This document shows, piece by piece, positions 18,359 through 26,642 of a DNA stretch of 64,000 nucleotides (within the stretch, counting starts at the first letter, position 1; each line of letters opens with the position of its first letter). A model generated the notes under the pieces. The model did not search any database. It was not told where the DNA came from and saw only the letters and a program-made list of their open reading frames with translations. Position numbers and translations under genes: made by a program. The stretch comes from Paracoccus jeotgali (GTDB lineage Bacteria; Pseudomonadota; Alphaproteobacteria; Rhodobacterales; Rhodobacteraceae), in the NCBI RefSeq assembly GCF_002865605.1, contig NZ_CP025583.1, forward strand, positions 2,947,501-3,011,500. Reading direction: 5' to 3'.

Positions 18359-19146
18359 TGGATTACGGCTATCAGGGCAAGGTCGCGGTCATCACCGGCG
18401 GATCGTCCGGCATCGGTCTGGCGACCGTGCGCTTTCTGCTGGAACAGGGGGCAAAAGTGGCCTTCTGCGCCCGCAATGAAGGGCGGCTGGACGATGTGCG
18501 CCGGGTGCTGGCGCGCGATCACGACGACGACCGCATCCTGACGCAGGCGCTGTCGGTGCTGGACCCGGAAGCGGTGGGCGCGTTCGCCGACGCCGTGAGG
18601 GACCGCTGGGGCAGTTGCGATCTGCTGGTGAACAATGCCGGGCAGGGCCGGGTGTCCACCTTCGCCGACACCACCGACGCCGACTGGCGCGAGGAATACG
18701 AGCTGAAGCTGTTCAGCCAGATCCACCCGATCCGGGCCTTCCTGCCGCTGCTGCGCGAAAGCCACGGGTCGATCGTGGCCGTCAACTCGCTGCTCGCCTA
18801 CCAGCCCGAGCCGCATATGGTCTGCACCTCGTCGGCGCGTGCCGGGGTGCAGAACATGCTGAAATCCCTCAGCCTCGAACTGGCGCCCGAGGTCCGCGTG
18901 AACTCGGTCCTGCTGGGGCTGATCGAATCAGGGCAATGGACCCGCCGCTTTGCCGAGCGCGAGGACCAAAGCCAGAGCCGTGCCGAATGGTACGGCAATC
19001 TTGCCGCGAAAAAGGGCATCCCCCTTGGCCGCCTTGGCGACCCGACCGAAGCCGCTGCGGCCATCGCCTTTCTCGGCTCAAGGGCCGCCAGCTACATCAC
19101 CGGTGCCCAGCTCGACGTGTCGGGCGGCCTTGCGCGCCATATCTGA
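18355..19146 (+). CDS. short-chain dehydrogenase/reductase
   Basis: A 263-residue SDR with the cofactor loop TGGSSGIGLATVRFLLEQ, the NNAG motif (LLVNNAGQGRV) and a region AVNSLLAYQPEPHMVCTSSA. In the last, the catalytic Tyr normally in YxxxK is not in its standard place: the sequence has TSSARAGV where YxxSKAA would be expected. This altered active site suggests a changed or lost dehydrogenase activity, or a distinct SDR subgroup. The C-terminal segment (SYITGAQLDVSGGLARHI) is typical. It overlaps the VOC gene by four bases and precedes the TPP enzyme by six. The substrate is unknown. Confidence 0.85.
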   Translation: MMDYGYQGKVAVITGGSSGIGLATVRFLLEQGAKVAFCARNEGRLDDVRRVLARDHDDDRILTQALSVLDPEAVGAFADAVRDRWGSCDLLVNNAGQGRVSTFADTTDADWREEYELKLFSQIHPIRAFLPLLRESHGSIVAVNSLLAYQPEPHMVCTSSARAGVQNMLKSLSLELAPEVRVNSVLLGLIESGQWTRRFAEREDQSQSRAEWYGNLAAKKGIPLGRLGDPTEAAAAIAFLGSRAASYITGAQLDVSGGLARHI

Positions 19147-19152
19147 AGGACA

Positions 19153-21666
19153 ATGACCATGCTGCTTCAGCCGATCGACGAGACCGAGGCCCAGACCGAA
19201 ACCGTGGGCGACTTCATCGCCCGCTATCTTGCCGGCATCGGCGTCAAGGCCATCTTCGGCGTGATCTCGATTCACAACATGCCGATCCTGGATGCCGTGG
19301 CGCGACAGGGCAAGATCCGCTTCATCCCCGCCCGGGGCGAGGCCGGGGCCATGAACATGGCCGATGCCTATGCACGCGTGACGGGGGGGCTGGGGGTCTG
19401 CATGACCTCGACCGGGACCGCCGCCGGCAATGCCGCCGGCGCGCAGGCAGAGGCGCTGACCGCGGGCTCGCCCGTGCTGCACATCACCACCCAGGTCGAC
19501 AGCGAATTCGCCGACCGCGACCGCGCCGCCATCCACGACGTGCCGCGCCAGCCCGAGATGCTGCGCGGCGTGTCCAAGGCGGTGTTCCGCATGTGGGACG
19601 CCAATGGCGCCATCGGCGCGCTGACCGCCGCCGTGTCCGCCGCGCTGTCCGCGCCCACCGGCCCGGTCAGCCTGGAGATCCCGGTCGACGTCCAACGATC
19701 GCAAGCGCGCGGCCCGGCCCGCATCCACGTCCCGCAGCCGGTGCGGCCGCTGGCCCCGGATGCGGTGATCGACGAGCTGGCCGAACTGGTCAAACAGGCG
19801 CGCCGGCCCTTGCTGTGGCTGGGCGGCGGTGCGCGCGGTGCGGGCAAGCAGGCGACCGAGCTGCTGCATCGCGGCTTCGGCGTCGTCACCTCGACCAATG
19901 GCCGCGCCGTGGTGTCCGAGGAAGAGCCGGGCAATCTGGGTGCCTTCAACATGACGCCCGAGGCGGCCGAGCTGTATCAAAGCTGCGATCTGATGATCGT
20001 CGTCGGCTCTCGGCTGCGCGGGAACGAGACCCGCAACAACAAGATGCCGCTGGCGCGCCGGCTGGTGCAGATCGACGCCGACCCCGCGCAGGGCGGGCGC
20101 AACTATCCGGTCGATCTGTTTGCCCATGGCGATGCCGCCGACACGCTGCAACGCCTGCTGGACCGGCTGCCGCAAAAGCTGGACACCGATCCCGACCTGC
20201 CCTTTGACATCGCCCGCGTCCGGGCGCAGGCCGAGGGCGGGATGCGCGACCTGCTGGGCCCCTATGCCGCCATTGCCGAGGCGCTGACCGAGCGCGTGGC
20301 CGCCGGTGGCCGGCCCTGGGTGCGCGACGTCACCATCTCGAACTCGACCTTCGGCAACCGCTATGTTCGCATCGCCGCGCCGCGCGACGGTGTGCACGCG
20401 CTGGGCGGCGGCATCGGGCAGGGGATCGCCATGGGCATCGGCGCGGCGCTGGCATCGCCGGGGCCCAAGGCGGTGACGCTGCTGGGCGATGGCGGCGCGA
20501 TGCTGGGACTGGCCGAGATGATCACCGCCGTCGATGAAAACGCGCCGCTGGTCTATGTGCTGATGAACGATCAGGCCTATGGCGTGATCCAGAACATCCA
20601 GGACGCGCAATACGACAGCCGCCGGCATTACTCCAAGGTCGCAGTGCCGGATTTCGGGCTGTTCTGCCGCTCGATCGGGATGCCGCATCAGGTGGTCCGC
20701 TCGCCCGAGGATTTCGCCGCCGCGCTGGATACCGCGCTGCAGGCCGACGGCCCGCAACTGGTCGAGGTCGACATGTGCAGCATCGGCCCCTTCGCCGAAT
20801 CCTTTGCCGGCCCGCCGCCGGTGCCGCCGGCAACAAGGACTGATGCCATGCGTCTGGGTCTGATCGGCTTTGGCAATATCGCGACGGCGGTTCTGGACCT
20901 GCTGGGCCGGGACACACCGCCCGCGCATGTCGCGGTGCTGACCCGGCCCGGTTCGGTGGAGGATGTCCGTCGTCGGCTGGAGAGCGATCTGGCCCCGCCC
21001 GCGCCCAGCCATGCGGTGGTGACCGACGCGGCGGGGCTGCTGGCCGAGCGTCCGGATCTGGTGGTCGAATGTGCGGGCCACGCCGCCGCAACAGCTTATG
21101 TGCCGGCGATCCTGCGGGCCGGGACGGATGTGGTGCTGGTCTCGGTCGGTGCGCTGGCCGATCCCGATCTGGAAGCCGCGCTGACACGGGCCGCGACCGA
21201 AGGCGGTGCGAGTCTGGTCCTGCCCGCCGGGGCCATCGGGGCGGTCGACCTGCTGTCGGCCCTTGGGGCGGCGGGCGATCTGGCCGTGCGCTATCGCGGG
21301 ATCAAGCCGCCCGGCGCCTGGGCCGGGACGCCTGCGGCAGAGATCCTCGATCTGGACAGCCTGACCGAGGCGCGGCGCTTTTTCACCGGCACGGCGCGCG
21401 AGGCGGCCACCGAATACCCCAAGAACGCCAATGTCGCGGCCACGCTGGCGCTGGCCGGGGCGGGTTTCGACGCGACCGAGGTCGAACTGACCGCCGACCC
21501 CGCCGCGCCGGGCAATGTGCATGAATACAGCGTCACCTCGCCGCTGGCGAATTACACCATCCGCATCGAGAACAAGCCCTCGCCCGGGAATGCCAAGACC
21601 TCGGCCACCACGATCTACAGCGTGGTGCGGGAAATCCGTAACCGGCTTGGCCCGATCGCGATCTGA
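19153..21666 (+). CDS. TPP-dependent enzyme fused to an aspartate-dehydrogenase-like domain
   Basis: An 837-residue frame holds two complete enzymes. Residues 1-560 form a thiamine-pyrophosphate enzyme of the acetolactate synthase/benzoylformate decarboxylase group, with catalytic Glu63 (ARGEAGAMNM) and the TPP-Mg motif starting Gly445-Asp446-Gly447 (LLGDGGAML...NDQAYG). Residues 566-837 form an NAD(P)-binding aspartate dehydrogenase (NadX-like) domain beginning MRLGLIGFGNIATAV and ending with the family motif NVAATLALAG. At the junction an AAGGA (20835-20839) sits eight bases before ATG 20848, and a TGA at 20841-20843 is out of frame by one base. The ancestral state was therefore probably two genes, and the fusion depends on one base. 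Roles in 2-oxoacid decarboxylation and imine or oxoacid reduction are inferred. Confidence 0.85.
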   Translation: MTMLLQPIDETEAQTETVGDFIARYLAGIGVKAIFGVISIHNMPILDAVARQGKIRFIPARGEAGAMNMADAYARVTGGLGVCMTSTGTAAGNAAGAQAEALTAGSPVLHITTQVDSEFADRDRAAIHDVPRQPEMLRGVSKAVFRMWDANGAIGALTAAVSAALSAPTGPVSLEIPVDVQRSQARGPARIHVPQPVRPLAPDAVIDELAELVKQARRPLLWLGGGARGAGKQATELLHRGFGVVTSTNGRAVVSEEEPGNLGAFNMTPEAAELYQSCDLMIVVGSRLRGNETRNNKMPLARRLVQIDADPAQGGRNYPVDLFAHGDAADTLQRLLDRLPQKLDTDPDLPFDIARVRAQAEGGMRDLLGPYAAIAEALTERVAAGGRPWVRDVTISNSTFGNRYVRIAAPRDGVHALGGGIGQGIAMGIGAALASPGPKAVTLLGDGGAMLGLAEMITAVDENAPLVYVLMNDQAYGVIQNIQDAQYDSRRHYSKVAVPDFGLFCRSIGMPHQVVRSPEDFAAALDTALQADGPQLVEVDMCSIGPFAESFAGPPPVPPATRTDAMRLGLIGFGNIATAVLDLLGRDTPPAHVAVLTRPGSVEDVRRRLESDLAPPAPSHAVVTDAAGLLAERPDLVVECAGHAAATAYVPAILRAGTDVVLVSVGALADPDLEAALTRAATEGGASLVLPAGAIGAVDLLSALGAAGDLAVRYRGIKPPGAWAGTPAAEILDLDSLTEARRFFTGTAREAATEYPKNANVAATLALAGAGFDATEVELTADPAAPGNVHEYSVTSPLANYTIRIENKPSPGNAKTSATTIYSVVREIRNRLGPIAI

Positions 21667-21699
21667 GAGAAGGGGGCTTTCACCATGAGGGGAGACGTC

Positions 21700-23184
21700 A
21701 TGACCGATCTGCCAGAGGGCAAGCTGTTCGTTGCCGGCGAATGGGAGCAGGGCAGCGGCGCCGAGATCACCTCGATCTTTCCGGCAGACGGCTCTGTCAA
21801 CCGCGTCCTGAACGGCGCCTCTGAAAGCGACGGGCTGCGCGCCATCGAACGCGCGAAACAGGCGCAGGCCGACCCGGCCTGGCTGAACCTGCGCCCGCAT
21901 GAACGCGCCCGGTTCCTGTATCGCATCGCCGACGGGATTGAGGCGAATATCGACCGCATTTCGCAGATTCAGACCCGCGATACGGGCAAGACGCTGCGCG
22001 AAACCAGTGCGCTGGCCGCGTCTGCGGCGGGCACGTTCCGGTATTTCGGTGCCGTCGTGGAAACGCTGGACGAAACCCTGACCACCCAGCGCGGCGACGC
22101 GCTGACGGCGTCGGTCCACGAACCGCTGGGGGTGGTCGCCGCGATCACGCCGTGGAACTCGCCCATCGCGTCCGACGCGCAAAAGGTCGCGCCCGCGCTG
22201 GCTGCGGGGAACGCCGTGCTGCTCAAGCCTGCCTCGTGGTCGCCGCTGGTCAGTCTGGAACTGGCGCGCATCATTGAGGAATCCGGCCTGCCCAAGGGGC
22301 TGTTCTCGGTCCTGCCCGGTGCGGGGCGCGAGATCGGCAACCTGCTGGTCGAACATCCCGACATCGCCAAGGTCAGCTTCACCGGCGGCACCTCGACCGG
22401 CCGCACGCTGGCGCGCAAGGCGGCGGAAAAGCTGATGCCGATCTCGCTGGAACTGGGCGGCAAATCCCCGACCATCGTCTTTGCCGACGCCGATCTGGAT
22501 CAGGCGGTGGCGGGGGTGCTGTATGGGGTGTTTTCGTCGACCGGGCAAAGCTGCATCGCGGGGGCGCGGCTGTTCGTGCAGCGCGCGATCCATGACGAGT
22601 TCGTCGCGCGCCTTGTCTCTGCCGCCGAGCGGCTGCGCGTGGGTCACCCCTTCGACGCCGCGACGCAGGTCGCGCCGATGATCCATTTCGACCACCGCGA
22701 CGCCGTGGCCGAGCACGTCAGATCGGCCCTGTCCGAAGGCGCCGAACTGCTGACCGGCGGCGCGCCGCCCACGGGCGAGGATTACGACCGCGGCGCCTAT
22801 TACAGCCCGACCATCCTGTCCGGCGTCGACAACACCGCCCGCATCTGCCGCGACGAGGTGTTCGGCCCCGTGCTGGTGGTGCTGCCCTTCGACGACGAGG
22901 CCGACGTGATCGCGCAGGGCAACGACAATGATTACGGCCTCGCCTGCGGCATCTGGACCCGCGATTTCCCCAGAGCATGGCGCGTCGGGCGGGCGATCCG
23001 CACCGGCACCGTCTGGATCAACACCTACAAGCAGTTTTCCATCTCGACCCCCTTCGGCGGCGAAAAGGACAGCGGCATGGGCCGCGAAAAGGGCCGCGAC
23101 GGCGTCCGCGCCTATATGGCGCAGAAATCGATCTATACCGACCTGACCGGCCACCCGCTGGCCTGGGCCGGGGGAGTTGCGTGA
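21700..23184 (+). CDS. aldehyde dehydrogenase
   Basis: A 494-residue NAD(P)-dependent aldehyde dehydrogenase oxidising an aldehyde to the acid. Visible motifs are the oxyanion Asn in AITPWNSPIAS, the cofactor loop GGTSTGRTLARKA, the general base Glu in ISLELGGKSPTIVF and the catalytic Cys in STGQSCIAGARLF. The C-terminal oligomerisation segment is normal. The start at ATG 21700 follows AGGGGAG. An in-frame ATG at 21685 is possible. It follows the TPP enzyme by 33 bases, and a decarboxylase plus aldehyde dehydrogenase pair is a common way to process a 2-oxoacid. Confidence 0.93.
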   Translation: MTDLPEGKLFVAGEWEQGSGAEITSIFPADGSVNRVLNGASESDGLRAIERAKQAQADPAWLNLRPHERARFLYRIADGIEANIDRISQIQTRDTGKTLRETSALAASAAGTFRYFGAVVETLDETLTTQRGDALTASVHEPLGVVAAITPWNSPIASDAQKVAPALAAGNAVLLKPASWSPLVSLELARIIEESGLPKGLFSVLPGAGREIGNLLVEHPDIAKVSFTGGTSTGRTLARKAAEKLMPISLELGGKSPTIVFADADLDQAVAGVLYGVFSSTGQSCIAGARLFVQRAIHDEFVARLVSAAERLRVGHPFDAATQVAPMIHFDHRDAVAEHVRSALSEGAELLTGGAPPTGEDYDRGAYYSPTILSGVDNTARICRDEVFGPVLVVLPFDDEADVIAQGNDNDYGLACGIWTRDFPRAWRVGRAIRTGTVWINTYKQFSISTPFGGEKDSGMGREKGRDGVRAYMAQKSIYTDLTGHPLAWAGGVA

Positions 23185-24401
23185 TGCCGGCCTCGGTCGC
23201 CATCGTCGGGACCGGCCCCTCGGGCTGCTATCTGGCGCAGGCGCTGCTGAAGGCGCGGCCCGATCTGCGCGTCGATCTGATCGACCGGCTGCCGGTGCCC
23301 TATGGCCTTGTGCGCTATGGCGTCGCGGCCGATCATCAAGGCACCAAGGCCGTGACCCGCCAGTTCGAGCGTTTGTTCGAGCGGCAGGGCGCGCGGTTCA
23401 TCGGCAATCTGGACATCGGCGCCGATGTGACGCTGGACGATCTGCGCGGCTGCTATGACGCGGTCGTTCTGGCCGCCGGGCTGTCGGTCGACCGCTGCCT
23501 GCAGATCCCGGGCGAGGATCTGGCCGGCGTCGCCACCGCGGGCGAGGTGATCCGCGCCCTGAACGAGCACCCCGACAGCAAGGCCTTGCCGCCGCTGGGG
23601 CGGCGCGTGGTGGTGATGGGCAATGGCAATGTCGCCATCGATCTGGTCCGCCTGCTGGCCAAAAGCGGCGAGGAACTGGCCGGCACCGATCTGGGCGAGG
23701 GGCCGTCGGCCTGGCTTCAGTCCGCCGGGGTCGAGGCCATCGACATCATCGGCCGTTCGCCCGCCGCGCAGGCCAAGTTCGATCCGGTGATGGTCAAGGA
23801 ACTGCACCGGCTGGCGCATGTCCGCATTGCCGTCGAGGGCGCGGGCAGCACCGAGGACGCCGAGGCCCAGAAGCGGCTGGACGCGCTGGCGGCCATTGAC
23901 GGCACCACGCATGGCGACCGTCAACTGACGTTCCGCTTCGGGCTGACGCCGCTCGCGATCGAGGGGCAGGACGGCCGCGTCACCGCCGCGCGCTTTCGCG
24001 ACGCCTCGGGGGTCGAGGTGACGATCCCCTGCGACACCGTGCTGACCGCCATCGGGTTTCAAAGCTGCACCAACCTGTCGCGGGACGATCTGCTGGTGGA
24101 CGCGCTGGATCTGGACGCGGGCGTGCTGGCGGCGGGGCTGTATGCCACCGGCTGGTTCCGGCGCGGCCCGCGCGGGACCATCCCCGACAACCGCACCGAC
24201 GCGCAGGTTCTTGCCGCCCGCATCCTGAACGATCTGGGCGAGACCGGCGGCAAGCCCGGCTTGCCCGCGACCGAGGGCCTCGTCGATCACGCAGGCTGGA
24301 AGCGCATCGACGCGGCCGAGCTTGCCGGCGCCCGCCCCGGCCGCTGCCGCCGGAAGATCGCCGACCGCCAGACCATGCTTGAAATCGCGCAAGACAGGTA
24401 A
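23184..24401 (+). CDS. ferredoxin/adrenodoxin-reductase-like FAD oxidoreductase
   Basis: A 405-residue flavoprotein of the adrenodoxin reductase (FprA-like) type, which passes electrons from NADPH to a ferredoxin or flavodoxin. The N-terminal FAD loop is VGTGPSGCYLAQALL, followed by DRLPVPYGLVRYGVAADHQG, a very characteristic segment of this family. The NADP loop is MGNGNVAIDLVRLL and the C-terminal FAD motif ends YATGWFRRGPRGTIP. It overlaps the aldehyde dehydrogenase stop and sits nine bases before the flavodoxin gene, which makes a reductase-flavodoxin pair feeding the Rieske oxygenase the simplest reading (inference). Confidence 0.9.
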   Translation: MPASVAIVGTGPSGCYLAQALLKARPDLRVDLIDRLPVPYGLVRYGVAADHQGTKAVTRQFERLFERQGARFIGNLDIGADVTLDDLRGCYDAVVLAAGLSVDRCLQIPGEDLAGVATAGEVIRALNEHPDSKALPPLGRRVVVMGNGNVAIDLVRLLAKSGEELAGTDLGEGPSAWLQSAGVEAIDIIGRSPAAQAKFDPVMVKELHRLAHVRIAVEGAGSTEDAEAQKRLDALAAIDGTTHGDRQLTFRFGLTPLAIEGQDGRVTAARFRDASGVEVTIPCDTVLTAIGFQSCTNLSRDDLLVDALDLDAGVLAAGLYATGWFRRGPRGTIPDNRTDAQVLAARILNDLGETGGKPGLPATEGLVDHAGWKRIDAAELAGARPGRCRRKIADRQTMLEIAQDR

Positions 24402-24410
24402 GGGAAAGCC

Positions 24411-24878
24411 ATGAACATCACCGTCCTTTACGGAACCGAAACCGGCAATGCCGAGATGCTGGCCGAAGACGTGGCGGCGCATCTGGAAGGCGCGCACGAG
24501 GTCGCCTGCACCAACCTGTCGGACTTCGCCCCCGCCGACTTCGATCCCGGCCAGTTCTATCTGGTCATCTGCTCGACCTATGGCGATGGTGAGCTGCCGG
24601 CCTCGGCCAAGCCCTTCGCCGAGGCGATGGAGGCCGAGATGCCCGATCTGGCCGGCGTCCATTTCGCCATCTTCGGCCTTGGCGACACCGAATACGAGGA
24701 CACGCATAATTTCGGCAGCCGGATCATCGCCGAGATGCTGCAAGCGCGCGGCGCGAGCCAGATCGGAGAGCGCGTGCTGCACGACGCCTCGGGCGGCGAT
24801 ATGGCCGACGATCTGGCGATGGACTGGGCCGACAGCGTGGTGGAACTGGCCGCGCAGCAGATGAAAGAGGATGCGTGA
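24411..24878 (+). CDS. flavodoxin (MioC-like)
   Basis: A 155-residue flavodoxin-domain protein. The FMN phosphate-binding loop YGTETGNAEMLAEDV is at residues 9-23. The loop CSTYGDGELPASAKPF and the segment AIFGLGDTEYEDTHNFG match the flavin-contact loops of MioC and of the flavodoxin domains of sulfite and cytochrome P450 reductases. It is acidic, as expected for an electron carrier. It follows the reductase gene by nine bases and overlaps the start of the pentapeptide gene. No ferredoxin gene is present in the operon. Confidence 0.9.
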   Translation: MNITVLYGTETGNAEMLAEDVAAHLEGAHEVACTNLSDFAPADFDPGQFYLVICSTYGDGELPASAKPFAEAMEAEMPDLAGVHFAIFGLGDTEYEDTHNFGSRIIAEMLQARGASQIGERVLHDASGGDMADDLAMDWADSVVELAAQQMKEDA

Positions 24879-25477
24879 TGAACGCCGCTGACATCCTCGA
24901 ACGCCTCTCGGTCCCCTGGCGGCATGGCGCCCATGTCGATCTGACCGGCATCGTCTGCGCGGATCGGCTGGACCTGTCGGGCCGCGACCTGCCGGGGGTC
25001 GATTTCTCGGGCGCGCGCTTCCCGCAGGGCATCGACGCCCAAGGCGCGCGTTTTCAGGGGCTGGCATGGTTCCGGGGCGCGGTCTTCGGCGGCCCCAGCC
25101 TGTTCCAGCGCGCCAGATTCGTCAGCGACGCCCGGCTCGAGGAGACGCAGTTCGATCACCTCGCCGATTTCACCGAGGCCGAATTTCGCGGCATCGCCCG
25201 GTTCGACGCCGCCCGCTTTGCCCAAGGCGCCAGCTTTGCCGGATCGGTGTCCTATGGCAACGTCTCGCTGGCCCATGCGGACTTCGGGGCGGCGGCGAAT
25301 TTCCATGACGCCGAATATCTTGGCGGCATCTGGTGCGACCACACCACGTTCGCCGCCAGCACCGACTTTACCGGAATCCAGATCCACGGACGGCTCTGGC
25401 TTCGCGGCGCGCAGGTTCAGGGCGCGCGCCTTAACGCCGACAGGTTTCCCCTGTCCTATGGCTATGCATATACGTGA
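24878..25477 (+). CDS. pentapeptide-repeat protein
   Basis: A 199-residue protein whose residues about 20-185 form an irregular A(D/N)LXX-type repeat. Segments include LDLSGRDLPGVDFSGARF, LFQRARFVSDARLEE, TEAEFRGIARFDAARF and VSLAHADFGAAANF. Such repeats fold as a right-handed quadrilateral beta-helix. There is no signal peptide or membrane segment, so it is probably cytosolic. Members range from DNA-gyrase protectors to enzyme-associated proteins with no known activity. Its position, coupled to the flavodoxin gene and before a flavoprotein monooxygenase, suggests an accessory role in this pathway, which I cannot define. Confidence 0.8.
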   Translation: MNAADILERLSVPWRHGAHVDLTGIVCADRLDLSGRDLPGVDFSGARFPQGIDAQGARFQGLAWFRGAVFGGPSLFQRARFVSDARLEETQFDHLADFTEAEFRGIARFDAARFAQGASFAGSVSYGNVSLAHADFGAAANFHDAEYLGGIWCDHTTFAASTDFTGIQIHGRLWLRGAQVQGARLNADRFPLSYGYAYT

Positions 25478-25489
25478 CAGGAGTAGCAA

Positions 25490-26620
25490 ATGAGCCTTAA
25501 AATCGGTATCTGCGGCGGCGGCGTCGGCGGGTTGACTGCCGCCATCGCCCTTGCGCGTCAGGGGCACGACGTCACCGTGAACGAACAGGCCCGCGCCTTC
25601 GCGCGCATCGGGGCGGACGTCAACCTGACGCCCAACGCGGTGCGTGCGCTGGACCGGCTGGGGGTGGGCGAGACGCTGCGAGAGACGGCGGCGCGGCCGG
25701 CATTCCGGATCAGCCGCACCTGGGACACGGGCGAGGAAACCTCGCGCCTGCCCATGGGTGACACGGCCGAGGAACGCTATGGCTCGCCGCAACTGACCAT
25801 CCACCGCGGCGACCTGCTGCAGGCGCTCGAGGCGCAGGTGCCCGAGGCGTCGATCAAGCTGGGGCGCAAGGCGGAAACCATCTCGGGCGGCACCGTCACC
25901 TTTGCCGATGGCAGCACCGAAACCTATGACGTGGTCATCGGCGCGGACGGCATCCATTCGGCGGTGCGGACGGCGATCTTTGGCCCGGACAGCCCGCGCT
26001 TTACCGGGCTCGTGTCCTATCGGGCGGTGGTGCCGCGCAGCTCGGTCGAGGCGGAAAACCTGGACAGCTTCACCAAATGGTGGGGGCCGCAGCCCGATGT
26101 GCAGGTGGTCGTCTTCCCGCTGACCCGTGGCGAGGAGATCTTCATTTTCGCTACCACCCCGCAGGATGACTGGCGCGAGGAAAGCTGGACCATGCCTGGC
26201 GATGTCGAGGAACTGCGCGAGGTTTACCGCGATTTTCACCCCGATGTGCGCGCGCTGCTGGCCGCCTGTGAAACCGTGACGAAATCCGCGCTGTATGTCC
26301 GCGACCCGATGCCGCGCTGGTCGTCCGACCACGCCACGCTGCTGGGCGATGCGGCGCATCCGATGGTGCCGTTCATGGCGCAGGGCGCCTGCATGGCGAT
26401 CGAGGATGCCGTCGTGCTGGCCCGCGCGCTGGACGGTGTCGGCACATCCGACGTCCCCGCCGCGCTGCGCCGGTACGAGGATACGCGCCGCGATCGGACC
26501 GCCAAGATCCAGGCCGGCTCGCTGGCGAATGACTGGATGAAGGGGCAGGGCAACGCCGACTGGGTCTATGGCTATGACGCGTGGAACGTGCCGCTGGCCG
26601 AAGCGACCGAATCCGTCTGA
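25490..26620 (+). CDS. FAD-dependent aromatic monooxygenase (salicylate-hydroxylase-like)
   Basis: A 376-residue class A flavoprotein monooxygenase of the NahG/3-hydroxybenzoate-6-hydroxylase type. It shows the FAD-binding GxGxxG near the N-terminus (GICGGGVGGLTAAIALA), the DG motif (VVIGADGIHSAVRTAIFG) and the GD motif (LLGDAAHPMVPFMAQGACMA). These enzymes hydroxylate phenolic acids with NAD(P)H and O2, sometimes with decarboxylation. It follows the pentapeptide gene by 12 bases with a ribosome site (AGGAG) before ATG 25490. It may act on the starting substrate or on a side product of the ring-cleavage route. Substrate prediction from sequence is not safe. Confidence 0.9.
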   Translation: MSLKIGICGGGVGGLTAAIALARQGHDVTVNEQARAFARIGADVNLTPNAVRALDRLGVGETLRETAARPAFRISRTWDTGEETSRLPMGDTAEERYGSPQLTIHRGDLLQALEAQVPEASIKLGRKAETISGGTVTFADGSTETYDVVIGADGIHSAVRTAIFGPDSPRFTGLVSYRAVVPRSSVEAENLDSFTKWWGPQPDVQVVVFPLTRGEEIFIFATTPQDDWREESWTMPGDVEELREVYRDFHPDVRALLAACETVTKSALYVRDPMPRWSSDHATLLGDAAHPMVPFMAQGACMAIEDAVVLARALDGVGTSDVPAALRRYEDTRRDRTAKIQAGSLANDWMKGQGNADWVYGYDAWNVPLAEATESV

Positions 26621-26642
26621 TCGAGGCAAAAGGGGAATGGAC

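Noticed and set aside
19078..23154. Minus-strand open frame of about 1358 codons opposite the TPP enzyme and aldehyde dehydrogenase
   Set aside because: Composition is typical of an antisense frame in GC-rich DNA, and both plus-strand genes have clear catalytic motifs.
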